Shown here: positions 1-8,356 of the stretch, piece by piece
How positions within the stretch are numbered: position 1 is the stretch's first letter
How the letters are laid out: the number at the start of each line of letters is the position of its first letter
Source: JADMIH01 sp035274425
GTDB taxonomy: Bacteria; Chloroflexota; Chloroflexia; QHBQ01; JADMIH01
Length of the DNA stretch: 64,000 nt
NCBI GenBank assembly: GCA_035274425.1
Contig: DATEOC010000036.1
Location: 14,701 to 78,700 of the forward strand
Direction: 5' to 3'
Position numbers and translations under genes: made by a program
The notes under the pieces: model-generated
Databases searched by the model: none
Seen by the model: only the letters and a program-made list of their open reading frames with translations
Told to the model about the DNA's origin: nothing

Positions 1-402
1 CCGATGCTCGTATCGGGCAGCCCGGCTGGTGAAGCTCGCAAGCGCGCCGAGGAAGCACTGGCGCTGGTTGGGCTTTCGGACAGGGGAGGGCACCGCCCAG
101 CCGAGCTATCCGGCGGGCAACAGCAGCGCGTCACTATCGCCCGCGCCCTCGTCAACAGGCCCGCCATCGTGTGGGCCGACGAGCCGACAGGCGACCTCGA
201 CAGCGAGACCTCCCAGGAGATCATGGACCTCCTCGTACGCCTGAACAAGCAGGACGGCCAGACCTTCGTAATCGTCACCCACTCCGGCGAAGTAGGCGCA
301 CGGGCCGACCGCATCATCCGAATGCGCGACGGCGTCGTCACTGACTACGGCCTCGGCGACAAGCAGCCCCAAGAAGCAGTCGGCGCTACACTCGATGCAT
401 AA
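1..402 (+). CDS. ABC exporter ATP-binding subunit, MacB/LolD type (5' end missing)
   Basis: C-terminal part of an ABC ATPase; the frame is open to the first base, so the gene starts before the window. The signature LSGGQQQRVTIARAL, Walker B with the catalytic Glu (VWADEPTGDLDS) and the switch His (VIVTHS) are present; the Walker A half lies outside. The DEPTGDLDS form is typical of the MacB/LolD/FtsE-like group, which pairs with FtsX-fold permeases. It is cytoplasmic and would power the permease encoded 220 bases downstream. The family assignment is firm; the substrate (lipoprotein, peptide or drug) cannot be read from the sequence. Confidence 0.9.
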   Translation, partial: PMLVSGSPAGEARKRAEEALALVGLSDRGGHRPAELSGGQQQRVTIARALVNRPAIVWADEPTGDLDSETSQEIMDLLVRLNKQDGQTFVIVTHSGEVGARADRIIRMRDGVVTDYGLGDKQPQEAVGATLDA

Positions 403-407
403 CTCAT

Positions 408-567
408 TAATCACAAAGAACACAAAGACACAAAGGCCACGAAGATTTATTAATGGTTTAACGCACAGGTTGGATGTGCACAGCATCTTGTGAAAAACCT
501 CGCCGAAACGAGATAAACACCCATATGAAACTTTGTGGCCTTTGTGTCTTTGTGTTCTTTGTGATTA
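408..567. repeat. Long inverted repeat of CACAAAG words
   Basis: Arms 408-444 and 531-567 are reverse complements at 36 of 37 positions, around an 86-base loop. Each arm is a run of CACAAAG-like words. It lies between the ATPase and its permease. A short run of TTTCACG words follows at 590-606. It belongs to the word-hairpin family seen throughout the window. Confidence 0.9.
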
Positions 568-622
568 GATCTTCACCTATCACGCATCACGTTTCACGTT
601 TCACGAATTCAGGAGCAGTTTA

Positions 623-3600
623 ATGGAATCGCTATTTGGCATACCGATGGACAACGTCATGGTCTTCACGCTGGGCATGACTATATTCGTGCTGTTGATC
701 GTGGCGTTCCTGGCGTGGCGCAAGCCGATACTTGCACGGCTGGCGTTACGCAATATTCCACGCAGGCGTGCGCAGACGGCGCTTATCGTCCTGGGGCTGA
801 TGCTGGCGACTTTGCTTATTACCGCAGCCTTCGGCACGGGCGACACGTTGACCTACTCGATACGAGGGTCCTTCACCGCGAGCCTGGGCAACACCGACAT
901 ACAGGTGCATAAGGTCAACCCCATCATCAACTTCGGGGGCCCGCCCGACTTCAACCGCCCCGTGCCCACCCTCCCTGAGAGCGTTTACACCGACCTGAAG
1001 GCCAAAGTAGGCAGCGATGAGCGTATAGATGGCTGGTCCGCTACCATGCAGCAGACAGGCGCTGTTATAAACACGACGGCACGCCAGGTCTCCGGCCAGA
1101 CCTTCATCATCGGCATAGACCCTGAGAGCCGAACCACCTTCGGCGATCTGGTTACCCCCTCCGGCCAGGTACTAGATGAAGCCTCAATTACAGCGGGTGA
1201 CCTTGTGATTGACCAGGCCGCCGCCGACAAGCTGGATGCCAAAATAGGGCACGACGTCAACGTTATGATCGCCGGAAAGCCTGTCGGCTTCAAAGTGAGC
1301 GCTATCGTTCAGAATAGCTCCCCTTCAACGATGTTCCCCGTGACTTTCATGCGCCTCGACCGCATGCAGGAGATATTCAGCGCGCCCGGCCAGATTACGG
1401 ACATAAACATCTCCCTCAAGGGGGATAAGTTCGAAGGAGTGAAGTATAGCGGGGAGGTAGCCGGCAAGCTGAAGGGCCTAGTAGATACCAAAACGTACAC
1501 GGTTGAGGAGGTCAAGAAGGACGCGATAGAGACCGCCAACCTCTTTGGCAACCTCTTTACCACCCTCTTCGTCGCCACCTCTCTCTTCTCCATCGCCGCC
1601 GGGATACTCCTCATCTTCCTCATTTTCACCATGCTCGCCGCCGAGCGCAAGAGCGAGATGGGAATGGCCCGTGCGGTCGGTATCCAGCGCGGGGACCTCA
1701 CGCAGACGTTCGTCTTCGAGGGGCTGGCTTATGACCTGGCCGCCGCCGCGATAGGAGCCGCGCTGGGTGTAGCCCTCAGCTTCCTGATGGTGGGCATCAT
1801 CTCTGGCATCGTGGGCACCTTTGGCTTCAGCCTCACCCCGCATATTGAATTGCGCTCGGTTGTGGTAGCTTACTGCATCGGAACGCTCATCACGTTCCTG
1901 ACGGTAGCCATCTCCGCGTCGCGCGTTTCACGGCTCAACATCGTGGCAGCGATACGCGACATACCCGACGCACACAAAGCCGACCCTTCGCTACGCCATC
2001 AACTGACGGAGCCTTTCAACCAATTGGGCCAACGACGGCCTTTGGGCTGCATCGGCGCTATTTTCTCTCTCATCGCCTCGCTTCTCAAGAGCGGACCGGT
2101 CACGGGCACGCTGGGTGTGCTCCTGTTCATCCTGGGGTGGGCGACGAATAACGGCCTCTACTTCCACCTGGGCGCGTCCCTCACGCTCATAGCCCTCGGC
2201 ATGACCCTGCGATGGATACTTACTCGTAGGGGGGTACGCCCCGCCAGGCGCAACCGTATCGCCTTTACGTTCGCGGGTCTTGCTTTGCTCGCATACTGGA
2301 TACTGCCCATTGACGTGCTGCATGATTGGATAGGCGCGCCCGCGTTTGGGGACGACGGCATCACGAACGTCATGTTTATCGGCGGCATTATGATGGTGCT
2401 CGGCGCGGTGTGGGTGGTGATGTATAACTCCGACATCTTGCTCGGCGCACTCACGAAGCTGTTGGGGCGCTCCGGGCGGATGAGGCCGGTCCTCAAGACG
2501 GCGGTTGCATACCCGATGTCCTCTATCTTCCGCACGGGGATGGCGATTGCGATGTTCAGCCTGATAATTTTTGTGCTGATCGCGATGTCGGTGCTATTCT
2601 CGATAAACCAGCAGATAGACCCGAACAAGCCGGAGGTATCGGGCGGTTACGACATCCAGGCGACAATTTCTTTCAACAACCCCATCCCCGACATCCGCCA
2701 GCAAATCGAGAGCAATCCCAACCTCAAGGGGAAATTCTCTTCTATCGCCGGGCAGACCCTCGTCCCCCTGGAGATGCGCCAGCTTGGGACCCCACAATCC
2801 TCGACCCCCAGTGGCGGGTGGCGTTTCTACAACACACGCTTCGCAGACGACACTTTCCTGGGGGACAACCAGTTCAGCTTGAGCGTGCGTGCGAAGGGCT
2901 ACGAGACTGACCGCCAGGTGTGGGATGCTGTCCTCAACGATCCCACGCTCGTAGTAGTTGATATACTCCCGGTAGTCATTGGCAGCGCGGGTGGGGCGGG
3001 TGGGGCCGGCCCGAATATCCTCACCATATCAGGTGTGGACCCGGGAAATCCGGTCATGGAGCCGGTAGATTTGGAGTTTCGAGCGCCTGGGGCTTTAGGA
3101 ATACCGGGTCTCCAGCCTGCGAAGGTGAAAGTAATAGGCGTGTTGAATAGGAACGCCAACTTCTACATCGGCATGTATGCCAACAAGAAGCTGGCTACGG
3201 ACCTCCTCCCCCCGCAGATGTTGCAGGGCCTGACAGGCAACGCCAGCCTCACGGAGCTACCGACTACCAACTACTTCTTCCGGGTGGCATCCAGTGCCGG
3301 CACCGCGCAGAAGAGCAGTCAGGTCCAGGAGCTGCGGCGGGAGCTAGGTTCTGCCTTCCTCGACAACGGGCTTGAGCCTGTGGTCATCGCGGACCAGTTG
3401 CGCACGCAGCTTGCGCTCAGCCAGTCGCTGGGCAATCTGCTGCAAGGCTTCCTGGCGTTGGGGCTTTTCGTGGGTGTAGCCGCGCTTGGGGTTATCAGCA
3501 CGCGGGCCGTCGTGGAGAGAAGGCAGCAGATAGGGGTGTTGCGCGCCATAGGCTACCAGCGCAACATGGTGGGTCTATCCTTCCTGCTGGAGTCGTCCTT

Positions 3601-3826
3601 TATCGCGCTCTTGGGTATACTGATAGGCGTGGTGCTGGGTCTGATACTCTCCTATAATATGGTGCAATTCATCCGCAAGGATACGCCTACGGTGGAGTAT
3701 ATAGTCCCGTTCGGCCAGATAGGGTTGATAGTGGTGCTGGCCTACGTGGTCTCACTCATTACGACCATACTTCCCGCCCGCTCCGCCTCGAAGATATATC
3801 CGGCGGAAGCGTTGAGGTACGAATGA
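623..3826 (+). CDS. ABC transporter permease with two FtsX domains
   Basis: A 1,067-residue membrane protein, the permease partner of the upstream MacB-type ATPase. A first membrane segment lies at about residues 9-32, followed by the basic RNIPRRRAQTAL stretch and a helix that open a MacB-type periplasmic core domain. A three-helix FtsX domain spans about 310-430. A second unit follows: helices near 500-600, another extracytoplasmic domain, and a second FtsX domain at about 945-1065 (VERRQQIGVLRAIGYQRN is the conserved cytoplasmic loop). Eight-helix double-length permeases of this type usually work as a single chain with two ATPases. The start is ATG 623 with AGGAG seven bases upstream. The substrate is unknown. 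Confidence 0.88.
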   Translation: MESLFGIPMDNVMVFTLGMTIFVLLIVAFLAWRKPILARLALRNIPRRRAQTALIVLGLMLATLLITAAFGTGDTLTYSIRGSFTASLGNTDIQVHKVNPIINFGGPPDFNRPVPTLPESVYTDLKAKVGSDERIDGWSATMQQTGAVINTTARQVSGQTFIIGIDPESRTTFGDLVTPSGQVLDEASITAGDLVIDQAAADKLDAKIGHDVNVMIAGKPVGFKVSAIVQNSSPSTMFPVTFMRLDRMQEIFSAPGQITDINISLKGDKFEGVKYSGEVAGKLKGLVDTKTYTVEEVKKDAIETANLFGNLFTTLFVATSLFSIAAGILLIFLIFTMLAAERKSEMGMARAVGIQRGDLTQTFVFEGLAYDLAAAAIGAALGVALSFLMVGIISGIVGTFGFSLTPHIELRSVVVAYCIGTLITFLTVAISASRVSRLNIVAAIRDIPDAHKADPSLRHQLTEPFNQLGQRRPLGCIGAIFSLIASLLKSGPVTGTLGVLLFILGWATNNGLYFHLGASLTLIALGMTLRWILTRRGVRPARRNRIAFTFAGLALLAYWILPIDVLHDWIGAPAFGDDGITNVMFIGGIMMVLGAVWVVMYNSDILLGALTKLLGRSGRMRPVLKTAVAYPMSSIFRTGMAIAMFSLIIFVLIAMSVLFSINQQIDPNKPEVSGGYDIQATISFNNPIPDIRQQIESNPNLKGKFSSIAGQTLVPLEMRQLGTPQSSTPSGGWRFYNTRFADDTFLGDNQFSLSVRAKGYETDRQVWDAVLNDPTLVVVDILPVVIGSAGGAGGAGPNILTISGVDPGNPVMEPVDLEFRAPGALGIPGLQPAKVKVIGVLNRNANFYIGMYANKKLATDLLPPQMLQGLTGNASLTELPTTNYFFRVASSAGTAQKSSQVQELRRELGSAFLDNGLEPVVIADQLRTQLALSQSLGNLLQGFLALGLFVGVAALGVISTRAVVERRQQIGVLRAIGYQRNMVGLSFLLESSFIALLGILIGVVLGLILSYNMVQFIRKDTPTVEYIVPFGQIGLIVVLAYVVSLITTILPARSASKIYPAEALRYE

Positions 3827-3828
3827 GA

Positions 3829-3918
3829 GTTCAAAGTTCAAGGTTCAAGGTTCAAAGTCTGAAAACGGCTGTGAACTTTGAACTTTGAACTTTGAACCTT
3901 GAACCTTGAACTTTGAAC
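3829..3918. repeat. Inverted repeat of GTTCAAA/GTTCAAG words
   Basis: Arms 3829-3858 and 3889-3918 are perfect 30-base reverse complements, with a 30-base spacer that contains two further words of the same kind. The arms are tandem heptamers (GTTCAAA, GTTCAAG). It fills the gap between the permease and the lyase gene. Confidence 0.93.
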
Positions 3919-3935
3919 AAAGAAACGGAGCGAAT

Positions 3936-5120
3936 ATGAAATCAGAACCTCGCAAGCGTGGCCTGCAAACCCGCCTCATACATGGCGCGCAGGAGGCCAA
4001 CGACACTCCTGCCCTCTCGCCCGCCATCTACCAGACGAGCACATTCCGGTTGAATACGCCGGAGGAGGGCGCGGCGCTCGCCTCACAAACGGCACCTGCC
4101 ACTTTCTATACCCGCTACGGCACACCTAACAACAAGCAGGTAGAGGTAGTGCTGGCGGAGCTAGAGGGGGCGGAGGCTGCCCTTGCCCTGGGGTCGGGCG
4201 CGGCTGCTATGACGGTCGCCCTCATGTCAAATCTGCAAACGGGCGACCATATCGTGGCTCAGAACACTCACTACACAGCCACCATGTCTATGCTGGGGCA
4301 CACCTTACCTCGCTTCGGCGTGGAAGTGACACTTGTGGACCAGTGCGATACCGAAGCATTCGCACGCGCGATACGCCCGAACACGAAGGTAGTTTACACC
4401 GAGTCGCCTACCAACCCCACGATGGAGCTGACCGACCTGCGCGCAACTGCCCAGCTAGCACACGAAGCGGGGGCTATCGCCATCACCGACAACACCTTTG
4501 CTTCCTCATACAACCAATGCCCCCTCGATCTGGGCTACGACCTCGTGCTGCACAGCGCCACGAAGTACCTCAACGGCCACGCGGACGTAACGGCAGGTGC
4601 GCTTATGGGGTCGCGTAAGCTGATAGACTCCGCATGGGAGTACTTGCGGGTGTACGGCCCTATCCTGCACCCATTCGAGGCGTGGCTACTGCGACGGGGG
4701 CTGCAAACGTACGCTATGCGCATGGCCGTGCATAACCTCAACGGCCTCGAAGTGGCTCGCTTCCTGGAGGGCCACCCGGCTGTGGAGCGCGTCTACTATC
4801 CCGGCTTGCCGTCCCACCCCCAGCACGAGCTTGCGAAGGCGCAGATGCGCGGCGGCTTCAGCGCCATGATGTCGTTCGAGGTGAAAGGTGGGTACGAAGC
4901 CGCATATCGCGTGATCGGGCGTACAGAGGTATGCACCCTCGCCGTCAGCCTCGGCGGGGTCGAGACCCTCATCACCCACCCTGCATCCATGATTCACCTC
5001 CACCAGAGCGATGAAGAGCGCGACAAGGCAGGTATCAAGCCGGGGCTGATACGTCTCTCTGTCGGGTGTGAGGATGTGGGGGATATAATCGAGGACTTAA
5101 GTACCGCTTTGCAGAGTTAA
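3936..5120 (+). CDS. PLP-dependent trans-sulfuration enzyme (cystathionine gamma-synthase/lyase or methionine gamma-lyase family)
   Basis: A 394-residue Cys/Met metabolism enzyme of fold-type I. The Schiff-base lysine is K210 in HSATKYLNGHADVTAG. TESPTNPTMELTDL, the PLP-contacting ITDNTFAS and the C-terminal SLGGVETLITHPASM are all family hallmarks. The family makes or cleaves thioether and thiol amino acids (cystathionine, homocysteine, methionine). The members are hard to tell apart by eye, so no symbol is given. ATG 3936 was chosen because GGAG lies five bases upstream; a TTG ten codons earlier falls inside the hairpin arm and is unlikely. A terminator follows, so the gene is probably its own unit. 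Confidence 0.88.
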   Translation: MKSEPRKRGLQTRLIHGAQEANDTPALSPAIYQTSTFRLNTPEEGAALASQTAPATFYTRYGTPNNKQVEVVLAELEGAEAALALGSGAAAMTVALMSNLQTGDHIVAQNTHYTATMSMLGHTLPRFGVEVTLVDQCDTEAFARAIRPNTKVVYTESPTNPTMELTDLRATAQLAHEAGAIAITDNTFASSYNQCPLDLGYDLVLHSATKYLNGHADVTAGALMGSRKLIDSAWEYLRVYGPILHPFEAWLLRRGLQTYAMRMAVHNLNGLEVARFLEGHPAVERVYYPGLPSHPQHELAKAQMRGGFSAMMSFEVKGGYEAAYRVIGRTEVCTLAVSLGGVETLITHPASMIHLHQSDEERDKAGIKPGLIRLSVGCEDVGDIIEDLSTALQS

Positions 5121-5147
5121 ACCGCCGCAAAATAGCCGCTATAATGA

Positions 5148-5177
5148 AGGAGCCTTCCACTCTGAAGGCTCCTTTTT
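5148..5177 (+). terminator. Rho-independent terminator after the lyase gene
   Basis: Ten-base perfect stem AGGAGCCTTC / GAAGGCTCCT with a six-base loop, followed by TTTTG. Confidence 0.88.
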
Positions 5178-5236
5178 GTCGTCTGGCGGGCTTATTGTTT
5201 TCATAACTTCAGCATATTTTATACAAGTAGGTCCTT

Positions 5237-5911
5237 ATGGCAAATAAATCTAAAACCGAACGGCCTTTCGAGTCCGGCCAGTTGCGCGCACGATGGGCAA
5301 TAATCTTCCTCGCGATAGGGATGATGCTTAATGCGTTTGCTACGGTAGCGGATTGGCTCCAAATAAACCTCCTCAACCGAATTGCGCGGGGTCAGTCAAT
5401 TACATATCTGGAAGAGACAGCCAATGATGACCGTCAGGCACTGATCCTCACATTGCATTTCTGGGTATATGTGATCCTGGTGGTCTTCGTCTTGATGTGG
5501 ATACATCGAGCAAACCGAAACCTGCCTGCTCTTGGCGCTCAAGACCTTAGATTTACGCCACGCTGGGCAGTCGGCTGGTTCTTCATACCCTTTATGAGCT
5601 TCGTGCGTCCCTTCCAGGCGGTCGCGGAAATTTGCAAGGCGAGCGATCCCGACATTGACGACCCTACGGGCGTACGGTGGAAAGCAAAGCCGGTACCCTC
5701 CATACTTGGCTTCTGGTGGGCCGCATGGATCAGCGTCGGGTTGCTGGTGTGCTTTTCCAATGTCCTCTTCAGAAGGTCTAATGATTTGGCCGCGTTCCTT
5801 ACTGGAACCTGGCTGACTCTAGTTGCAGATATTCTGAATATCGTTGCAGCTGCTCTATTGATTATTATCATTAGGACGATAACTGCGTGGCAGCAAGACA
5901 AATTTGATTGA
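5237..5911 (+). CDS. DUF4328 family integral membrane protein
   Basis: A 224-residue protein with about five hydrophobic segments (near 20-42, 75-97, 112-130, 158-177 and 187-210). The block WIHRANRNLPALGAQDLRF, followed by GWFFIPFMSFVRPFQAVAEI, is the hallmark of DUF4328, a family of unknown function found in actinobacteria, Chloroflexota and others. The start is ATG 5237 with a short AGG motif six bases before it. It stands alone between a terminator and a 312-base gap. No enzymatic residues are evident. Confidence 0.78.
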   Translation: MANKSKTERPFESGQLRARWAIIFLAIGMMLNAFATVADWLQINLLNRIARGQSITYLEETANDDRQALILTLHFWVYVILVVFVLMWIHRANRNLPALGAQDLRFTPRWAVGWFFIPFMSFVRPFQAVAEICKASDPDIDDPTGVRWKAKPVPSILGFWWAAWISVGLLVCFSNVLFRRSNDLAAFLTGTWLTLVADILNIVAAALLIIIIRTITAWQQDKFD

Positions 5912-6079
5912 TTGAGCGTGTATGAAGCACGAACGATAGCAAGAGCAGACTCGACACAAATATCTCTAAGAACGACTCCTGTAAGCTCCTACAGCATCAA
6001 GAGAGTGCCTGCAACCTGGACAACCACGAGGCAACACCCAAGCAGCTAGCCGATTCCTAAACCTCTGTCGACTTGGGGA
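5912..6079. other. Non-coding stretch upstream of the SGNH hydrolase promoter
   Basis: First part of the 312-base gap between the DUF4328 gene and the secreted hydrolase gene. I see no credible coding frame, word repeat or terminator here. The promoter-like part begins at 6080. Confidence 0.5.
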
Positions 6080-6146
6080 TTAACTTATCATAGTTATGAT
6101 GTTATACTAACGGTGTACCAGTATGGTAACATTACTGGTGCACCGT
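6080..6146 (+). promoter_or_regulatory. Candidate sigma-A-type promoter with an inverted repeat at the start point
   Basis: TTAACT (6080-6085), 17 bases, TATACT (6103-6108). Immediately downstream, arms 6110-6123 (ACGGTGTACCAGTA) and 6133-6146 (TACTGGTGCACCGT) match at 13 of 14 positions around a nine-base spacer. Its place over the expected transcription start suits an operator or a 5' mRNA hairpin for the secreted hydrolase gene 80 bases further on. Confidence 0.5.
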
Positions 6147-6223
6147 GATTTCGCGTGCCTTACGTAATACAGGCTGCGAAACTTACTCTTGGTACATAAG
6201 CCTGCATTGGAGTCCTTACGAGC

Positions 6224-7357
6224 GTGATACTTACACAAAAGCGTTCCAGATATATCATAGCGGCCCTATTGTTGCTGTCCACCTTCGCAGCGACCTACAC
6301 TCCTGGAGCCGCAGCCGCAAGCATTCCGTACACCGAGGTCATAACAGCCCCGGCAATCGCCGGCTATCCGGACTCTATAGCTTCTACGGGCGACTCTATC
6401 ACTCGCGGTTTCAACACAGGTAGCTTCCCCTTCACCGATGCTCCCGCCAACTCATGGTCTACCGGGACGAACGCGACTGTGCTCAGCCACTACTCGCGCA
6501 TCCTCCCCGATCACCCGCCTATCAATGGCCGCACTTTCAACGACGCCGTGACGGGCGCGCAAATGGTAGACCTCAACGGCCAGGTGCAGAACGCCGTATC
6601 CCAGGGCGCGGCTTACGTCACTATCCTCCTCGGCGCTAATGACGCCTGCACAGACACCGAAGCGCAGATGACGCCCGTTTCGACCTATCGCGCCCAATTC
6701 CAGGTCGCCATGAACACCCTGGCAGCGGGACTCCCGGACTCCCGCATATACATCCTGAGCGTGCCCAACATCTACAACTTATGGTTTATCCTCAAGGACG
6801 ACTCCTCCGCACGCTCTACCTGGAGCTTGTTCGGCATCTGCCAGTCGATGCTCGCCAACCCCCTCTCCACCGCCCAGGAAGATGTGGACCGGCGCAACCG
6901 CGTGCGCCAGCGCGTGATTGATTACAACACGCAACTGGCCGAGGTGTGCGCAACGAATATCCACTGCCACTTCGACAATAACGCCGCCTTCAACACCAAC
7001 TTCGTGCCAAGTGACGTATCCACACGCGACTATTTCCATCCCTCCATAGCAGGGCAAGCCAAGATAGCGGATATTAGCTATAACGCGAGCTTCAATTTCA
7101 GGGAAGGGGTCACGCCCTCATCAGTGGCGATGGTATCCCCGGGCGGGTCGAGCTATATTGTTACCATCACGGCCCAGGACAATGTAGGAGTCTCCGGCAT
7201 CGAGTATAAGATAGGCACAGGGCCTTACACACGTTATACCGCTCCCGTCAACCTCCAATCTGGCAGCACCCTCACCTACCGCGCCGTTGACGTGAATGGC
7301 AATGTCGAACCTGCGCGCACCTTGAGTGTCACAAACAGGGTTGTGACTAAAAGATAA
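6224..7357 (+). CDS. Secreted SGNH/GDSL-type hydrolase with C-terminal Ig-like domain
   Basis: A 377-residue exported esterase/lipase-fold protein. The N terminus has a basic start, a hydrophobic core (residues 10-25) and an AAAA signal peptidase-like site near 29-32. Block I is STGDSITRG with nucleophile Ser58, block III is GAND at 137-140, and block V is DYFHP with Asp269 and His272, so the triad looks complete. Residues about 285-375 form a separate beta domain (SGIEYKIGTGPYTRY...YRAVDVNGN) like those that follow many secreted hydrolases. The start is GTG 6224 with GGAG 11 bases upstream. The substrate is unknown; polysaccharide or lipid ester cleavage outside the cell is likely. Confidence 0.85.
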   Translation: MILTQKRSRYIIAALLLLSTFAATYTPGAAAASIPYTEVITAPAIAGYPDSIASTGDSITRGFNTGSFPFTDAPANSWSTGTNATVLSHYSRILPDHPPINGRTFNDAVTGAQMVDLNGQVQNAVSQGAAYVTILLGANDACTDTEAQMTPVSTYRAQFQVAMNTLAAGLPDSRIYILSVPNIYNLWFILKDDSSARSTWSLFGICQSMLANPLSTAQEDVDRRNRVRQRVIDYNTQLAEVCATNIHCHFDNNAAFNTNFVPSDVSTRDYFHPSIAGQAKIADISYNASFNFREGVTPSSVAMVSPGGSSYIVTITAQDNVGVSGIEYKIGTGPYTRYTAPVNLQSGSTLTYRAVDVNGNVEPARTLSVTNRVVTKR

Positions 7358-7368
7358 TCCTTTCTTAG

Positions 7369-7407
7369 TCAACCAAAATGAGCGCCTGTGGCGCTCATTT
7401 TGGTTGA
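7369..7407. terminator. Bidirectional terminator hairpin
   Basis: Perfect 18-base stem (7369-7386 / 7390-7407) with a three-base loop. The stem ends in A-rich and T-rich flanks (CCAAAATGAGCGCC / GGCGCTCATTTTGG), so it can serve both the hydrolase gene on the plus strand and the converging thioredoxin-like gene. Confidence 0.85.
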
Positions 7408-7455
7408 TAACCTCTGCCAACTATTTATCTTGACGTTGCAACGAGTGCAACGCCT

Positions 7456-8076
7456 CTAGGCGGCTACCGGCACGTTACGTAACTTCTCCAGTATCTCTTG
7501 AACGAACATATCCTGCCACCGCGTAGTGTTATTCGCGCGGAACTCGCGAATGAACTCCACGTACAGATTGTAAGTGTCAGGGCTCATCTCAAGCGGGGGA
7601 ACGTGGGCGTCGGCAAGGTGGGGGTGTTGGCGGGCGAATTGGTCGCGCGAGCTGTGATCATCGCCATACACGGCGGCGGGCTTCTCTATGAAGCAGCCTA
7701 CTTCATGCAGCTCCTCATCGAAGAAGACGATGACGGGTATAGATCTAAACTGGCCGTTCTTGCGCCACGTGTCGGCCATATCGAGGTGCTCGTCGCGGCA
7801 GAATAGGCGCACCTGCCACGTTCCGGCGGCCTCGGCCATGCGGGCAAAGACCGGCACATAGCGCAGAACGTCACCGCACCAGTCCTCAAGCAGCACCAGC
7901 ACCTTCAATCGCAGCCCCATCTCGCGCAACTCTGAGGCAACCTCATCGCTCAGTTTGTAACTGTCGTATCTCTCCTGGAAAAGCTCCTTGTTCTTGCTCA
8001 TCCCCTCTACGAATTGTGCGACGGTCATCCCTTCGGAGAAACGCTCTGGGGTTAACTGTAATACTGTTTCCATCAT
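7456..8076 (-). CDS. Thioredoxin-fold protein, Thioredoxin_9-like, single-cysteine active site
   Basis: A 206-residue protein whose centre (about residues 55-150) has a thioredoxin fold. LRLKVLVLLEDWCGDVLRY occupies the redox-site position and FRSIPVIVFFDEEL contains the cis-proline segment. The site reads CGDV, so there is one cysteine and no CxxC. This is usual for the Thioredoxin_9/YtpP-like group, and suggests monothiol chemistry or a binding role, not disulfide exchange. Two ATG codons stand side by side at the start with AGAGAGGA upstream. The gene faces the secreted hydrolase gene and shares a terminator with it. Confidence 0.75.
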   Translation of the reverse strand: MMETVLQLTPERFSEGMTVAQFVEGMSKNKELFQERYDSYKLSDEVASELREMGLRLKVLVLLEDWCGDVLRYVPVFARMAEAAGTWQVRLFCRDEHLDMADTWRKNGQFRSIPVIVFFDEELHEVGCFIEKPAAVYGDDHSSRDQFARQHPHLADAHVPPLEMSPDTYNLYVEFIREFRANNTTRWQDMFVQEILEKLRNVPVAA

Positions 8077-8356
8077 TGATTAGTCCTCTCTATGGCTATT
8101 TTCGTCTATGGTTCTGTTTCGATTTGTTTTATTTCCGAATTTGGGAATCGATACCGACCTCTCACTTCTATAAGTCTAAAGTATAGCAAACATCAGGCCG
8201 CAGATGCAGAGAGCAATGATCTTGACACCATAAGAGAAGTCTGTTTCAAGATAAGATTCACCCATCTCTGGATAAGCGATGCCTTGACGCACATCCATGC
8301 AGGGGGTATAGTAATTTGGCCTGCCTCCTATATTATGGCGGGAAGATGGGAGTCAC

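Noticed and set aside
3906..3935. TTG start ten codons before the lyase ATG
   Set aside because: It lies in the arm of a word hairpin, and the ATG 3936 has GGAG in place.
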